This document shows positions 6,365-15,024 of a DNA stretch of 64,000 nucleotides, piece by piece. The stretch covers positions 104,904 to 168,903 of the forward strand of contig NZ_JAQMYP010000017.1 in the NCBI RefSeq assembly GCF_028369295.1, in the 5' to 3' direction. The notes beneath the pieces were generated by a model that saw nothing but the letters and a program-made list of their open reading frames with translations, ran no database searches and was not told where the DNA came from. The position numbers were made by a program, and so were the translations under genes. Every line of letters starts with the position of its first letter. Positions within the stretch are counted from its first letter, which is position 1. This DNA comes from Streptomyces sp. HD. GTDB taxonomy: Bacteria > Actinomycetota > Actinomycetes > Streptomycetales > Streptomycetaceae.

Positions 6365-8596
6365 GTGTCCCGCACCGCACTGCGTATCTGCCCCCTGTGC
6401 GAGGCCACGTGTGGCCTCACCCTCACCATCGAGGGAACCAAGGTCACCGGGGCCCGCGGCGACCGCGACGACGTGTTCAGCCAAGGGTTCATCTGCCCCA
6501 AGGGCGCCTCCTTCGGCGCCGTCGACGGCGACCCGGACCGGCTGCGCACCCCGCTGGTACGCAAGGACGGCGAGCTGCGCGAGGCCACCTGGGAGGAGGC
6601 CTTCGACGCGGTCGCCGCCGGTATCGGCCCGGTCGTCGAGCGGTACGGGCCGAACGCGGTGGGCGTCGTGCTCGGCAACCCCAACGTGCACACCATGGCA
6701 GGCGCCCTCTACCCGCAGGTGCTGCTCGCCGGACTGCGCACCCGAAGCATCTTCACCGCCTCCACGGTCGACCAGATGCCCAAGCACGTCTCCAGCGGAC
6801 TGCTCTTCGGCGACGCCAACGCGATCCCGGTGCCCGACCTCGACCACACGGACCACCTGCTGCTGATCGGCGCCAACCCGCTGGAGTCCAACGGCAGCCT
6901 GTGCACCGCGCCCGACTTCCCGGGCAAGCTGAAGGCGCTCAAGGCCCGCGGTGGCACCCTCACCGTCATCGACCCGCGCCGCACCCGCACCGCCAAGCTC
7001 GCCGACCGGCACCTCGCGATCCGCCCCGGCACCGACGCGCTGCTGCTGGCGGCGATGGCGCACACCCTGTTCGAGGAAGACCTCGTGGACCCGGGCGAGC
7101 TCACCCCGCACCTCCAGGGGATCGCCGAACTCCGGGACGCCGTACGGGACTTCACCCCCGAAGCCGTCGCCGGGGCCTGTGACGTCGAGGCCGCCGTGAT
7201 CCGTACCCTCGCCCGTGAGCTCGCCGCCGCGCCCACCGCCGCCGTCTACGCCCGCATCGGCAGCTGCACCGTCCCGCACGGCACCCTCGCCAGCTGGCTG
7301 GTCGACGTACTGAACATCCTGACCGGCAACCTCGACCGGCCCGGCGGCGCCCTCTTCCCGCAGGCGGCCACCGACAAGACGCCCCGCCCCGCGCGGCCCG
7401 GCCACGGCTTCGCGCTGGGGCGCTGGCACTCCAGGGTCAGCCGGCACCCCGAGGCCAAGGGCGAGCTGCCGATCTCCGCGCTCGCCGAGGAGATCGACAC
7501 CGCGACCGAGCAGGGCGAGCCGATCCGGGCCGTCATCGCCGTCGCCGCCAACCCCGTGCTGTCGGTGCCCGACGGCGACCGGCTCGACAAGGCCCTCGGC
7601 TCGCTCGACTTCATGGTCAGCGTCGACCCGTACCTCAACGAGACCTCGCGCCACGCCCACGTCGTGCTGCCGCCGCCCCCGCCCTCGCAGAGCCCGCACC
7701 ACGACTTCGCGTTCAACACCCTCGCCGTACGCAACCAGGTCCGCTTCAGCCGGCCCGCGGTCCCGCTGGAGCCCGGCCGGATGGCCGAGACGGAGATCCT
7801 GGCCCGGCTGATCCTGGCCGCGACCGGGATGCACGGCGCCGACCCGTCGGCCGTCGACGACCTGGTCATCGGGCAGACCCTCGGCAAGGCGGTGCAGGAG
7901 GCGCACTCCCCTGCGTACGGGCGGGACCCGCACGAGCTCGCGGGGCAGCTGACCGGCGACACCGGCGCCGAACGCCGGCTCGACATGATGCTGCGCCTGG
8001 GCCCCTACGGCGACGGCTTCGGCGTACGGCCGGACGGACTGACCCTGGAGCAACTGCTGGCGCATCCGCACGGCATCGACCTCGGGCCGCTCGGGGCCCG
8101 GCTGCCGCAGCCGCTGAAGACCGTCAGCGGCAAGGTGGAGCTGCTGCCGCAGCCGATCGCGGACGATCTGCCCCGGCTGCGCCAGGCCCTGCACGAGCGC
8201 CCCGAGGGACTCGTCCTCGTCGGTCGCCGCCACCTGCGTTCCAACAACAGCTGGATGCACAACGTCCCCGCCCTCACCGGCGGCAGCAACCGCTGCACCC
8301 TGCACATCCACCCCGAGGACGCCGAACGGCTCGGTGTCACCGACGGGGCGCCCGTGCGGGTCAAGGGCGCCGGAGGAGAGGTCACCGCGCCCGCGGAGGT
8401 CACCGACGGCGTGCGTCCGGGCGTGGTCAGCCTCCCGCACGGCTGGGGACACGACCGGCCCGGCACCCGGCTGAACCATGCGCTGAAAGAACCCGGCGTC
8501 AACGTCAACCAGCTCCTCGACGGCAGCCTGCTCGACCCGCTGTCGGGCAACGCGGTCCTCAACGGCGTACCGGTACTGCTTTTCCCCGGGGGATGA
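6365..8596 (+). CDS. Molybdopterin-dependent oxidoreductase (formate dehydrogenase/nitrate reductase-like, DMSO reductase family)
   Basis: A 743-residue catalytic subunit. An N-terminal [4Fe-4S] site is visible as CPLCEATCGLTL followed by CPKG. The molybdopterin domain includes NPNVHTMAGALYP, the dinucleotide-binding GANPLESNG and VIDPRRTRTAKLAD. The C-terminal molydopterin dinucleotide-binding domain contains RRHLRSNNSWMHNVPAL and HPEDAERLGVTDGAPVRV. The GTG at 6365 has a strong ribosome binding site (gggagga, 6355-6361) and is preferred over the GTG at 6323. Electron-transfer or membrane subunits are absent next to it, so the partner and substrate are unknown. I see no twin-arginine signal, so it is likely cytoplasmic. 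Control by the upstream TetR through 6300-6315 is likely. Confidence 0.88.
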   Translation: MSRTALRICPLCEATCGLTLTIEGTKVTGARGDRDDVFSQGFICPKGASFGAVDGDPDRLRTPLVRKDGELREATWEEAFDAVAAGIGPVVERYGPNAVGVVLGNPNVHTMAGALYPQVLLAGLRTRSIFTASTVDQMPKHVSSGLLFGDANAIPVPDLDHTDHLLLIGANPLESNGSLCTAPDFPGKLKALKARGGTLTVIDPRRTRTAKLADRHLAIRPGTDALLLAAMAHTLFEEDLVDPGELTPHLQGIAELRDAVRDFTPEAVAGACDVEAAVIRTLARELAAAPTAAVYARIGSCTVPHGTLASWLVDVLNILTGNLDRPGGALFPQAATDKTPRPARPGHGFALGRWHSRVSRHPEAKGELPISALAEEIDTATEQGEPIRAVIAVAANPVLSVPDGDRLDKALGSLDFMVSVDPYLNETSRHAHVVLPPPPPSQSPHHDFAFNTLAVRNQVRFSRPAVPLEPGRMAETEILARLILAATGMHGADPSAVDDLVIGQTLGKAVQEAHSPAYGRDPHELAGQLTGDTGAERRLDMMLRLGPYGDGFGVRPDGLTLEQLLAHPHGIDLGPLGARLPQPLKTVSGKVELLPQPIADDLPRLRQALHERPEGLVLVGRRHLRSNNSWMHNVPALTGGSNRCTLHIHPEDAERLGVTDGAPVRVKGAGGEVTAPAEVTDGVRPGVVSLPHGWGHDRPGTRLNHALKEPGVNVNQLLDGSLLDPLSGNAVLNGVPVLLFPGG

Positions 8597-8836
8597 CCCC
8601 CGGACCCCCAGCAGAAAGGCAGGTCGGCTGGGGCGACCGGCACGGACATCGGCGAAGCAAACATGAGTGAACCGGCCACCCGCGTCGGCCCTGTGAGCAG
8701 TGCAAAGCTGTGACCAGCAGTTTTGCGCTTATTGCTCGCACGTCAACGTCTTGTTAACGCCGCAGAGCGGGACCTAACGTCAACGCACCGCCGACCCTGG
8801 TGGGGTCGTTCAAAGGCGAACGTTAGGTATCCACTC
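8597..8836 (+). promoter_or_regulatory. Leader of the citrate transporter: direct repeats and a mini-ORF
   Basis: This 240-base gap holds two copies of ACGTCAACG (8740-8748 and 8777-8785), 37 bases apart, which could be binding sites for an activator such as a response regulator. Upstream lies a 16-codon reading frame, 8663-8713 (MSEPATRVGPVSSAKL), without a clear ribosome binding site. No sensor-kinase pair is in the window. The meaning of both elements is uncertain. Confidence 0.35.
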
Positions 8837-10246
8837 ATGCTGACCATCCTTGGCTTCGCCATGATCGCGACCTTCCTGGTCCTGATCATGATGAAGAAGA
8901 TGTCGCCGATCGCGGCGCTCGTGCTGATCCCGGCACTGTTCTGCGTCTTCGTCGGGAAGGGCGCCAAGCTCGGTGACTACGTCATCGACGGCGTCACCAG
9001 CCTCGCCCCTACCGCGGCGATGCTGATGTTCGCGATCGTCTACTTCGGTGTGATGATCGACGTCGGCCTCTTCGACCCGATCGTCCGGGGGATTCTGAAG
9101 TTCGCCAAGGCGGACCCGATGCGGATCGTCGTCGGCACGGCGATCCTCGCCGCGATCGTCTCGCTCGACGGCGACGGCTCGACCACCTTCATGATCACGG
9201 TCTCGGCGATGTACCCGCTGTACAAGCGCCTGAAGATGAGCCTGGTCGTGATGACCGGTGTCGCCGCCATGGCCAACGGCGTGATGAACACCCTGCCGTG
9301 GGGCGGCCCGACCGCCCGCGCCGCCACCGCGCTCAAGCTCGACGCCAGCGACATCTTCGTCCCGATGATCCCGGCCCTCCTGGTGGGCCTGGCCTTCGTC
9401 TTCGTCCTCTCGTACGTCCTCGGTCGGCGCGAGCGCAAGCGGCTCGGTGTGCTGACCCTGGACGAGGTCCTGGTCGAGGAGAAGGTCGAGGAGAAGGAGA
9501 CCGAGACGGTCCTCGTGGGCGCCGGATCCGGCTCCTCCGGCACGGGCAGGACGGTCACCGGCGGCGCCGGCTCCGGCACCGACGCGGACGATGACGACGA
9601 CCGCTTCCAGGCCCTCGACCCGAACCGGCCCACCCTGCGCCCCAAGCTGTACTGGTTCAACGCGCTGCTCACGGTCACCCTGCTCACCGCCATGATCATG
9701 GAGTGGCTGCCGATCCCGGTGCTGTTCCTGCTCGGCGCGGCGCTCGTGCTCACCGTGAACTTCCCGCACATCCCGGACCAGAAGGCCCGCCTCGCCGCCC
9801 ATGCCGACAACGTCCTCAACGTCTCCGGAATGGTCTTCGCCGCCGCCGTCTTCACCGGCGTGCTGCAGGGCACCGGCATGGTCGACCACATGGCCAAGTG
9901 GATGGTGGACGTCATCCCCGAGGGCATGGGCCCGCACATGGCCCTGGTCACCGGCATCCTGAGCCTCCCGCTCACCTACTTCATGTCCAACGACGGCTTC
10001 TACTTCGGCGTCCTGCCGGTCCTCGCCGAGGCCGGTGCCGCGCACGGTGTCACCCCGCTGGAGATGGCCCGCGCCTCCCTGGTCGGCCAGCCGCTGCACA
10101 TGTCGAGCCCGCTCGTCCCGGCCGTCTACGTCCTGGTCGGCATGGCCAAGGTGGAGTTCGGCGACCACACCCGGTTCGTCGTGAAGTGGGCCGCGCTCAC
10201 ATGCCTCGTCATCCTCGGGGCAGGAATGCTGTTCGGCATCATCTGA
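8837..10246 (+). CDS. CitMHS-family citrate-metal:proton symporter
   Basis: A 469-residue integral membrane protein that by family imports citrate or related tricarboxylates complexed with a divalent cation. It starts MLTILGFAMIATFLVLIMMKK and shows about 11-12 hydrophobic helices; the family pattern VSLDGDGSTTFMITVSAMYP lies near residue 115 and SNDGFYFGVLPVLAEAG near 385. A charged, glycine-rich cytoplasmic loop (about residues 215-265, runs of Glu then Asp) separates two membrane halves. I chose ATG 8837 over an upstream in-frame codon because the protein then starts at the first helix; AGGT at 8824-8827 is a modest ribosome binding site. An MFS gene follows after 47 bases in the same operon. 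Confidence 0.9.
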   Translation: MLTILGFAMIATFLVLIMMKKMSPIAALVLIPALFCVFVGKGAKLGDYVIDGVTSLAPTAAMLMFAIVYFGVMIDVGLFDPIVRGILKFAKADPMRIVVGTAILAAIVSLDGDGSTTFMITVSAMYPLYKRLKMSLVVMTGVAAMANGVMNTLPWGGPTARAATALKLDASDIFVPMIPALLVGLAFVFVLSYVLGRRERKRLGVLTLDEVLVEEKVEEKETETVLVGAGSGSSGTGRTVTGGAGSGTDADDDDDRFQALDPNRPTLRPKLYWFNALLTVTLLTAMIMEWLPIPVLFLLGAALVLTVNFPHIPDQKARLAAHADNVLNVSGMVFAAAVFTGVLQGTGMVDHMAKWMVDVIPEGMGPHMALVTGILSLPLTYFMSNDGFYFGVLPVLAEAGAAHGVTPLEMARASLVGQPLHMSSPLVPAVYVLVGMAKVEFGDHTRFVVKWAALTCLVILGAGMLFGII

Positions 10247-10293
10247 CCCCCTGATCTCAAGTCCCGTTCCAGGAGTTCCAGGAGGACACGTTC

Positions 10294-11529
10294 ATGGCGC
10301 CCGGTGGGAACCGCGGCTGGCTGCTCCGCCTCGTCATCGCCTTCAGCTTCGCGCAGGGGGCGGTGTCGATGGCCCGGCCCGCCGTCTCCTACCGGGCGCT
10401 CGCGCTGGGTGCGGACGAGCGGGCGATCGGTGTGATCGCGGGCGTGTACGCGCTGCTCCCGCTGTTCGTCGCCGTCCCGCTGGGCCGCCGCACCGATCAC
10501 GGCCGCTGTGCGCCGCTGCTGCCCGTCGGTGTCGTGCTCATCTCCGGCGGCTGCGCGATGAGCGGCCTCGCCAACTCCCTCTGGGCGATGGCGGTCTGGA
10601 GCGGGGTGATGGGCCTCGGCCACCTCTGCTTCGTCATCGGCGCCCAGTCGCTCGTCGCCCGCCAGTCCGCGCCGCACGAACAGGACCGCAACTTCGGCCA
10701 CTTCACCATCGGCGCCTCCCTCGGCCAGTTGATCGGCCCGATCGCCGCGGGCGCGCTGATCGGCGGCCGGGACATGGCGGGCACCAGCGCCCTCGCCCTG
10801 CTGGTCGCGGGTGCGGGCGGCGCGGTCGCGCTGACGTCGCTGTGGCACATAGAGAGCCGTACGACGGCCAAGTCCCGTGCGGAACAAGGGGATCGCGTCC
10901 CTGTCGGGCGCATACTGCGGGCCCGGGGCGTGCCCGCCGGCATCTTCATCAGCCTCGCCGTGCTCTCCGCGACCGACATCCTCACCGCCTACCTCCCGGT
11001 GGTCGGCGAGGACCGGGGCATCGCGCCGTCCGCGATCGGCCTGCTGCTGAGCCTGCGCGCGGCGGCCACCATCGCGTGCCGGCTGGTGCTGACGCCTTTG
11101 CTGCGGCTGCTCGGCCGCACCCTGCTGCTGACCGTGACCTGTCTGCTGGCGGCCCTGCTGTGCGCCGGGGTCGCGCTGCCGGTGCCGGTGTGGGCGCTGG
11201 CCGTCATGCTGGCGGTGCTGGGCTTCTGCCTCGGCGTGGGCCAGCCGCTGTCCATGACGACGGTCGTGCAGGCGGCCCCCGAGGGCGCCCGCTCCACCGC
11301 CCTCGCCCTGCGGCTGACCGGCAACCGTCTCGGCCAGGTCGCCGCGCCGGCCTCGGCGGGCCTGGTCGCCGGAATCGCCGGGGTGGCTGCGCCGTTCGTG
11401 ATGCTGGCGGGCCTGCTGCTGCTGTCGGCGGGGGTGGCCGTGCGTACGCCGAAGCGGCCGGGAGGGCCCGGATCGGGTGCCTCGGGGCGGCCGAGGCGTC
11501 CGGGACTGCGCCGGACGAGCGAAATCTGA
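10294..11529 (+). CDS. MFS transporter
   Basis: A 411-residue major facilitator protein with about 12 predicted helices. The cytoplasmic loop 2 signature is seen as VPLGRRTDHGRCAPLLPVGV. It begins 47 bases after the citrate transporter stop in the same direction, with a ribosome binding site (ccaggagg) before the ATG. Substrate is not predictable from sequence. The pairing with a citrate-metal importer hints at efflux or exchange of a related metabolite, but that is inference. The C terminus is a low-complexity Pro/Gly/Arg tail. Confidence 0.8.
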   Translation: MAPGGNRGWLLRLVIAFSFAQGAVSMARPAVSYRALALGADERAIGVIAGVYALLPLFVAVPLGRRTDHGRCAPLLPVGVVLISGGCAMSGLANSLWAMAVWSGVMGLGHLCFVIGAQSLVARQSAPHEQDRNFGHFTIGASLGQLIGPIAAGALIGGRDMAGTSALALLVAGAGGAVALTSLWHIESRTTAKSRAEQGDRVPVGRILRARGVPAGIFISLAVLSATDILTAYLPVVGEDRGIAPSAIGLLLSLRAAATIACRLVLTPLLRLLGRTLLLTVTCLLAALLCAGVALPVPVWALAVMLAVLGFCLGVGQPLSMTTVVQAAPEGARSTALALRLTGNRLGQVAAPASAGLVAGIAGVAAPFVMLAGLLLLSAGVAVRTPKRPGGPGSGASGRPRRPGLRRTSEI

Positions 11530-11590
11530 CGACGCGCCGGGCGTCGGTACGGCGAGTCGCGTGCGCGTGACGGAGAGTCAGGCGAAAGAG

Positions 11591-11608
11591 CGATTTGTAT
11601 GAAAATCG
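11591..11608. promoter_or_regulatory. Inverted repeat CGATTT-N6-AAATCG upstream of the sortase operon
   Basis: CGATTT (11591-11596) and AAATCG (11603-11608) form a perfect 6-bp inverted repeat about 20 bases before the start of the surface-protein gene. It is AT-rich against a GC-rich background, which suits a promoter -10 region or a regulator site. No specific regulator can be named. Confidence 0.35.
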
Positions 11609-11628
11609 TCTGAACCTGAGGAGCGCGC

Positions 11629-12324
11629 ATGCCGACCCTGACACCCTCACGTTCCTTTCGCGCCCGCGCGGGCGCCACAGTCGTCCTCACGGCCCTCGCC
11701 GCGGCGGGCGCGTCCTGGGTGACGGCGCCGACCGCGTGGGCCCAGGGGGAGAACGGCGACATCAGGATCCACCGTGAGGGCGTGCCCTACGGGGTGCCGA
11801 AGGACGACCCGGTGGTCTGCCGGTTCTACCTCGATGCCGTCAACTTCGACATCCTCGCCTCGATCACGTACACCATCTCGCCGCAGCCTCCGCTGCCCAC
11901 GGGTGCCACCGTCACCGGCGCGATCCAGCTCGCCGGGGGCGCCGGGCACACGGACATCCTGGGGCTCGCCGAGGGGCAGTACAAGCTCACCTGGGTGGTG
12001 ACCGGCATCCCCCCGAAGGAGAAGGTCTTCCGCGTCCGGTGCCACGACGACGGGGACGACAGGGACGACAGGCGGGAAGGACGGGAAGGGCGGGGCGATG
12101 GCGGTCCGCCCGGGCGTATCGAGGACAACGACCGGGGCGAGGAAGGGTGGGGGCGCGGCGACGACCACGGCCCGAGAGGCGGTGTGCACGCGGGCGGTGG
12201 CGGTCTGGTCGACACCGCGGCCGCGTACGCGCCGGTCGCGGGCGCGGGGATGGTGGGCCTGACAGCGCTCGGCGGCGCCGTGTACTTCCGCAGGACCCGC
12301 CGGCAGACCGATGGTGCCGCGTAG
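11629..12324 (+). CDS. Secreted, C-terminally membrane-anchored protein paired with a sortase
   Basis: A 231-residue surface protein. The signal peptide spans residues about 1-38 with a likely cleavage after AWA. A beta-rich domain follows (residues 40-145, ending KVFRVRCHDD). Then comes a very charged Asp/Arg/Gly/Glu linker (about 145-195), one transmembrane helix (GAGMVGLTALGGAVYF) and a basic tail RRTRRQ. The layout is that of a sortase substrate, but no LPXTG- or LAXTG-like motif precedes the helix, so anchoring by the helix alone is possible. The stop overlaps the sortase start by 14 bases, indicating coupled translation. Function is unknown. Confidence 0.75.
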   Translation: MPTLTPSRSFRARAGATVVLTALAAAGASWVTAPTAWAQGENGDIRIHREGVPYGVPKDDPVVCRFYLDAVNFDILASITYTISPQPPLPTGATVTGAIQLAGGAGHTDILGLAEGQYKLTWVVTGIPPKEKVFRVRCHDDGDDRDDRREGREGRGDGGPPGRIEDNDRGEEGWGRGDDHGPRGGVHAGGGGLVDTAAAYAPVAGAGMVGLTALGGAVYFRRTRRQTDGAA

Positions 12325-12973
12325 GCGCAGACGCCGGCCCTGGTACCGGACCCGCGCCTACCGGCTCTCCAGAACGGCCGCTCTGACGGTCGTCCTGGTG
12401 ATGGTGGCCGTCCGGTGCGAGGGACTCCGTGAGGCGATCGCGCCGACAGGACCCGACGGCCGGCACTCCGTGGCTGCCGCAGGCCAGGCCCACCCCACCC
12501 GACCGCCCCGCCCGCTGCCCCGGTCCCGGCCGACGTCCGTGCGTATCCCGTCCCTGGGTATCGACGCCCCGATCATCGGCCTCGGGCTCACCGGGGAACG
12601 GGAGTTGGAGACACCGCCGGTCGACGAGCCGAACCTCATCGGCTGGTACCGGGGCGGCCCCACACCGGGCGAGCCCGGCGTCGCGATCGCGGTGGGCCAT
12701 CGCGACACCACGACCGGCTCCGCCGTCTTCGCCGGACTCGCCTCGGTCAAGCGCGGCAAGCAGATCGAGGCGCGGCGCGAGGACGGCCGCAGCGCCGTCT
12801 ACACCGTGGACCGGGTGAAGGTCTACGACAAGGCGACGTTCCCCGACAAGGAGGTCTACGGCCCGAGCCGGCGCCCGGAGCTGCGCGTGCTCACCTGCGG
12901 CGGCCTCTTCGACCGGCAGGCCGGATACACCAGCAACGTGGTGGTCTTCGCCCACCTGACCGCTACGAAGTGA
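12311..12973 (+). CDS. Class F sortase
   Basis: A 220-residue transpeptidase with an N-terminal arginine-rich cytoplasmic stretch and one membrane anchor (RTAALTVVLVMVAVRC). A proline-rich linker leads to the sortase beta-barrel (about residues 75-220). The catalytic His130 is in AVGHRDTTTGSAVF, Cys196 in LRVLTCGG, and the essential Arg is probably in FDRQAGYTSNVVVFAHL. Class F enzymes are the actinobacterial single-domain sortases; they usually have one or few substrates, and the overlapping upstream surface protein is the natural candidate. The chaplin LAHTG at 63.8 kb is more likely a class E substrate. Confidence 0.9.
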   Translation: MVPRRRRRRPWYRTRAYRLSRTAALTVVLVMVAVRCEGLREAIAPTGPDGRHSVAAAGQAHPTRPPRPLPRSRPTSVRIPSLGIDAPIIGLGLTGERELETPPVDEPNLIGWYRGGPTPGEPGVAIAVGHRDTTTGSAVFAGLASVKRGKQIEARREDGRSAVYTVDRVKVYDKATFPDKEVYGPSRRPELRVLTCGGLFDRQAGYTSNVVVFAHLTATK

Positions 12974-13098
12974 CAGACCCCTTCCCCCGGCCGGGCACAT
13001 TCCGTTAGCTTCCGTGACTCAAGGCCCCGTACGACCCGCACGGAGTCTTCGGACACACGGAGCAGCGGCGCTCCGGACAGCCCCCGGGGGCAGCAGTC

Positions 13099-14436
13099 AT
13101 GACACGCGCCATCTCCCTGCACGACGTGAGCAAGTCCTACATGCGAGGCGTCCGTGTGGTGGACCGGCTCTCGCTGGACATCGAGCCCGGGGAGTTCCTC
13201 GTCCTCCTCGGGCCCTCCGGCTGCGGCAAGTCCACCGTGCTCAGAATGATCGCCGGCCTGGAGGAGATCGACGAGGGCGAGCTGCTGCTGGACGGCGAGT
13301 ACGGCAACGACCTGCTGCCCGCCGACCGGCGGATGGCGATGGTCTTCCAGAACTTCGCCCTCTACCCGAGCATGACCAGCCGCGACAACATCGGCTTCCC
13401 GCTGCGCATCGAGGAGCCCGGCGCGGACCCGCGCCCCCGGGTGGACGCCACCGCCCGCATGCTGGGCATCGAGGACCTCCTCGACCGCTTCCCCGCCCAG
13501 CTCTCCGGCGGCGAACGCCAGCGGGTCGCCATGGGCCGGGCCATCGCCCGCCACCCCACCGCGTTCCTGATGGACGAGCCGCTCTCCAACCTCGACGCCA
13601 AGCTCCGCAACCACCTGCGCGCCGAGATCTCCGGCCTCACCCGGAAGCTGGGCGTCACCACGGTCTACGTCACCCACGACCAGGCCGAGGCGATGTCCCT
13701 CGGCGACCGGGTCGCCATCCTGCGCGGCGGCGTCCTCCAGCAGGTCGGCACCCCGCGCTCGGTGTACGCCCTGCCCCGCAACGTCTTCGTCGCCGCCTTC
13801 ATCGGCATCCCGCGCATCAACCTGCTGCGCGGCGTCGTCCGTGCCCCGCTCGACGGCGCGATGACCATCAGCCTCGGCAAGCAGTATCTCCGGCTCCCCG
13901 AACCCCTGTCCCTGGACCACCAGTTGCTCCGTGTCCAGCAGGGCCGCGAGGTCATCGTGGGCCTGCGCTCGGAAGCGGTCCGGATCGCCGAGCCGGCCTC
14001 CGCCCGCCCCGGAGAGGTGCACATCACGGGCCTGGTCGAGCATGTGGAGTTCCAGGGCCACGAGGTCCTCGTCCACTTCAACACCGGCTCCCGCCCCGCC
14101 GTCGTACCGGACCTGGAGGCCCCGCGCCCCGTCCCCCCGGTCCGGCGCCGCCGTCGTGAGACCGGCACGGTGCTGGAACGCCTCCGTCACCGCGCGGGCG
14201 CCCTGCGGGCCGGCCCGGTGGTGACCCTGGACCACCCGGCCGACGCGACCCCCGACCCGGCCCCGCCCGAGGGCCGCCTCCCCGGCGACCTCATCGTGCG
14301 CACCACCCCCGACATCGAACTCCGGCACGGCATGCAGGTCCCCCTCCTGGTCGACCTCGCCCATCTGTTCGTCTTCGACCAGCACGGCGACCGAATCTGC
14401 CCGGCGCCGGCGCGGCTGCCGGATCTGGAGGAGTGA
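13099..14436 (+). CDS. ABC transporter ATP-binding protein, sugar (MalK/MsiK) type, orphan
   Basis: A 445-residue ATPase. Walker A is GPSGCGKST (about residue 38), the Q-loop is MVFQNFALYPSM, the signature is QLSGGERQRVAMGRAIA, Walker B is AFLMDEPLSNLDAKL and the switch His is YVTHDQAEAM. Beyond residue 240 is a TOBE-type regulatory region, here enlarged by an Arg/Pro-rich insertion (about residues 345-400) not usual in MalK. No permease or binding protein is nearby, so like MsiK it may energise transporters encoded elsewhere, or it may be specialised. It appears to be monocistronic, though DUF3574 follows closely. Confidence 0.85.
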   Translation: MTRAISLHDVSKSYMRGVRVVDRLSLDIEPGEFLVLLGPSGCGKSTVLRMIAGLEEIDEGELLLDGEYGNDLLPADRRMAMVFQNFALYPSMTSRDNIGFPLRIEEPGADPRPRVDATARMLGIEDLLDRFPAQLSGGERQRVAMGRAIARHPTAFLMDEPLSNLDAKLRNHLRAEISGLTRKLGVTTVYVTHDQAEAMSLGDRVAILRGGVLQQVGTPRSVYALPRNVFVAAFIGIPRINLLRGVVRAPLDGAMTISLGKQYLRLPEPLSLDHQLLRVQQGREVIVGLRSEAVRIAEPASARPGEVHITGLVEHVEFQGHEVLVHFNTGSRPAVVPDLEAPRPVPPVRRRRRETGTVLERLRHRAGALRAGPVVTLDHPADATPDPAPPEGRLPGDLIVRTTPDIELRHGMQVPLLVDLAHLFVFDQHGDRICPAPARLPDLEE

Positions 14437-14465
14437 AGTCCCCCGGGCATGGCTAGTCATGGGGC

Positions 14466-14915
14466 ATGAATGTCCACTTCACCCGAACTCGGGCTGTCCT
14501 CACCGCAGTCGGCCTCATGCTCACCGTCGCCGCGCCGACCGCCTACGCCTCCCTCGACACCGACGGCGCATCGGTACGGCGAGGAGAGCCGTATGTCGAG
14601 ACACAGCTCTTCTTCGGCACCGCGCGGCCCGACGGCGGGCCTGCTGTCACCGACGCGCAGTTCATGGCCTTCGTCGACAAGGAGGTCACCCCGGACTTTC
14701 CGGACGGGCTCACGATCCAGACCGGGCGCGGGCAGTGGCGGGACGCGAGCGGCACGATCGAGAAGGAGCGGTCGTACGAACTGATCCTGCTGTACCCGCA
14801 GGCGCAGGCGAGCAGCAGTGATCGCAAGATCGAGGAGATCCGTCGTGACTACGAGAAGGCGTTCGGGCAGGAGTCGGTAGGGAGGGTGGACGACCGGGCT
14901 CGGGTCGACTTCTGA
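14466..14915 (+). CDS. DUF3574 domain secreted protein
   Basis: A 149-residue protein with a signal peptide (residues 1-28, cleaving near AYA). The DUF3574 fold follows: YVETQLFFGTARPDGGPAVT, then FVDKEVTPDFPDGLTIQTG and the ELILLYP strand. The family is found in actinobacteria and proteobacteria and has no established function. It starts 29 bases after the ABC ATPase stop in the same direction, so it may be in that transcript, but the two have no known link. Confidence 0.8.
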   Translation: MNVHFTRTRAVLTAVGLMLTVAAPTAYASLDTDGASVRRGEPYVETQLFFGTARPDGGPAVTDAQFMAFVDKEVTPDFPDGLTIQTGRGQWRDASGTIEKERSYELILLYPQAQASSSDRKIEEIRRDYEKAFGQESVGRVDDRARVDF

Positions 14916-14964
14916 TGTCATGGGCCGCGTGGCCCAGCCGCATCCGGATACGGCTGGCGCATAA

Positions 14965-14983
14965 AAACTAACACCGCTAGTTT
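14965..14983. promoter_or_regulatory. TetR-type operator AAACTA-N7-TAGTTT
   Basis: Perfect 6-bp arms at 14965-14970 and 14978-14983, 42 bases before the aldehyde dehydrogenase start. The site is nearly identical to that at 21606-21624 between the TetR gene (20938-21588) and its divergent acyl-CoA dehydrogenase. The shared core is AAACTARC-N3-GCTARTTT. The simplest reading is that this TetR controls both the dehydrogenase pair here and its own neighbourhood. Confidence 0.65.
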
Positions 14984-15024
14984 GTGAGCCGGACGACGTG
15001 GCAGCCCGCTCGGGAGGAAGTGCA

